From the NCBI GenBank assembly GCA_902497185.1, contig CABVEG010000111.1, positions 1 through 6,064 on the forward strand: a stretch of DNA of 6,064 nt. The letters run 5' to 3'. The notes under the pieces were generated by a model that had not been told where the DNA came from, did not search any database, and saw nothing but the letters and a program-made list of their open reading frames with translations. Shown piece after piece: positions 5,479 to 6,064 of this stretch. Numbering within the stretch: position 1 is the stretch's first letter; the number at the start of each line of letters is the position of its first letter. The position numbers and the translations under genes are program-made. The DNA is from an uncultured Eubacteriales bacterium (GTDB taxonomy: Bacteria; Bacillota; Clostridia; Lachnospirales; CAG-274).

Positions 5479-6064
5479 TACTAAATTTTTAATTAATTTA
5501 TAACTGTTAGATTTTATGTCAATATAATATTCGATATACTTTTCAACAAAATCTTCAAGCTCTTTAATATATTCAATGTCCAAATTAACAGAAAATGCGG
5601 TGTTTAAATTTGCATTCAATATAAATTCCATAGCATATATACTTGTTTTGCTTAAAGAGTAGGGCTTAATTTCTTCCATATTGGGCTTGTAGCCTAATAT
5701 ATCCAAAAATCTTAGCTGAAAGATTAATCCTGTTAATCTTGTGTTACTATTGTTTTTTGAAAGTTTTTGCAGTGATTTTAACAGTAAAAGCAGAGTGTTA
5801 TTGTCAGCTACATTCTCAATAACAGCTTTGTCTATAAATTCTGCAAAATATGATGCATATGCCGCTGACGACAAATCCATTCTGATGTTATAAAAGCTTT
5901 CAATAACATCAGCACTTAAAAGAGTAGGGGTTTTTGTTGTGGTTCTTATAATAAAGTCACCATATGTAAATAATGAAGAGGCAGCAAGAAATTTGCTTTT
6001 TGTATTCCTTGCGCCCTTTGCAAATACTGAAATTTTGCCTATATCTTTTGCAAATACAGTCAAG
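5467..6064 (-). CDS. recO: DNA repair protein RecO, 3' part
   Basis: The frame is open at the right edge, so the 5' end is missing. About 198 residues are visible; the TTG at 6063 aligns with an internal Leu of relatives, so roughly 20 N-terminal residues are lost. RecO works with RecR and RecF in recombinational repair, loading RecA onto SSB-coated single-stranded DNA. Visible landmarks are GKISVFAKGARNTKS (9-23), part of the N-terminal OB fold, then FTYGDF (32-37), AAYASYFAEFID (67-78) in the helical domain and FQLRFLDILGYKPN (115-128). After that, relatives usually have a four-cysteine zinc ribbon of some 35-40 residues; here 129-140 run straight into the C-terminal helices and there is no cysteine anywhere visible. 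The frame is unbroken, so it is not a frameshift. No terminator is seen after the stop, and the rib promoter overlaps its last codons. The family call is fairly sure. Confidence 0.88.
   Translation of the reverse strand, partial: LTVFAKDIGKISVFAKGARNTKSKFLAASSLFTYGDFIIRTTTKTPTLLSADVIESFYNIRMDLSSAAYASYFAEFIDKAVIENVADNNTLLLLLKSLQKLSKNNSNTRLTGLIFQLRFLDILGYKPNMEEIKPYSLSKTSIYAMEFILNANLNTAFSVNLDIEYIKELEDFVEKYIEYYIDIKSNSYKLIKNLVLTN

Noticed and set aside
6061..6063. TTG as the start codon of recO
   Set aside because: It aligns with an internal Leu; family members have about 20 more residues upstream and the frame is open to the window edge.

Overview
The window looks like ordinary chromosome of an AT-rich, endospore-forming Firmicute, most likely a member of the Clostridia. 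The evidence is spoVA sporulation genes reduced to C, D and E, a ribD-ribE-ribBA-ribH operon in the usual Firmicute order behind an FMN riboswitch, Shine-Dalgarno sites close to GGAGG before most genes, and AT-rich coding. I see no mobile element, CRISPR array, tRNA, rRNA or phage gene.

Layout. On the + strand, positions 1-1723 hold the 3' part of spoVAC (cut by the left edge), a complete spoVAD and a complete spoVAE. A hairpin terminator follows at 1787-1817. The genes are tightly packed (8-10 nt gaps), so they are surely one transcript; its promoter lies outside the window. The products form the membrane channel and binding protein that move dipicolinic acid between forespore and outside.

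The strand then flips. On the - strand, reading from right to left, come the 3' part of recO (cut by the right edge), a promoter whose -35 box lies in the last codons of recO, an FMN riboswitch (5326-5432), two tandem rho-independent terminators (about 5279-5308 and 5230-5262), then ribD, ribE, ribBA and ribH. These four enzymes take GTP and ribulose 5-phosphate to riboflavin, except for one phosphatase step usually supplied elsewhere. When FMN is plentiful the riboswitch should favour termination before ribD. The spoVA and rib operons converge, and the spoVA terminator tail runs into the ribH stop codon.

Two start codons are moved from the longest reading frame on ribosome-site evidence: spoVAE to TTG at 1370 and ribH to ATG at 2280. 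The most notable points are the second terminator in the rib leader, a possible antiterminator made by the 5' strand of the aptamer, and a RecO without the usual four-cysteine zinc ribbon. I found no convincing sign of a previously undescribed system.
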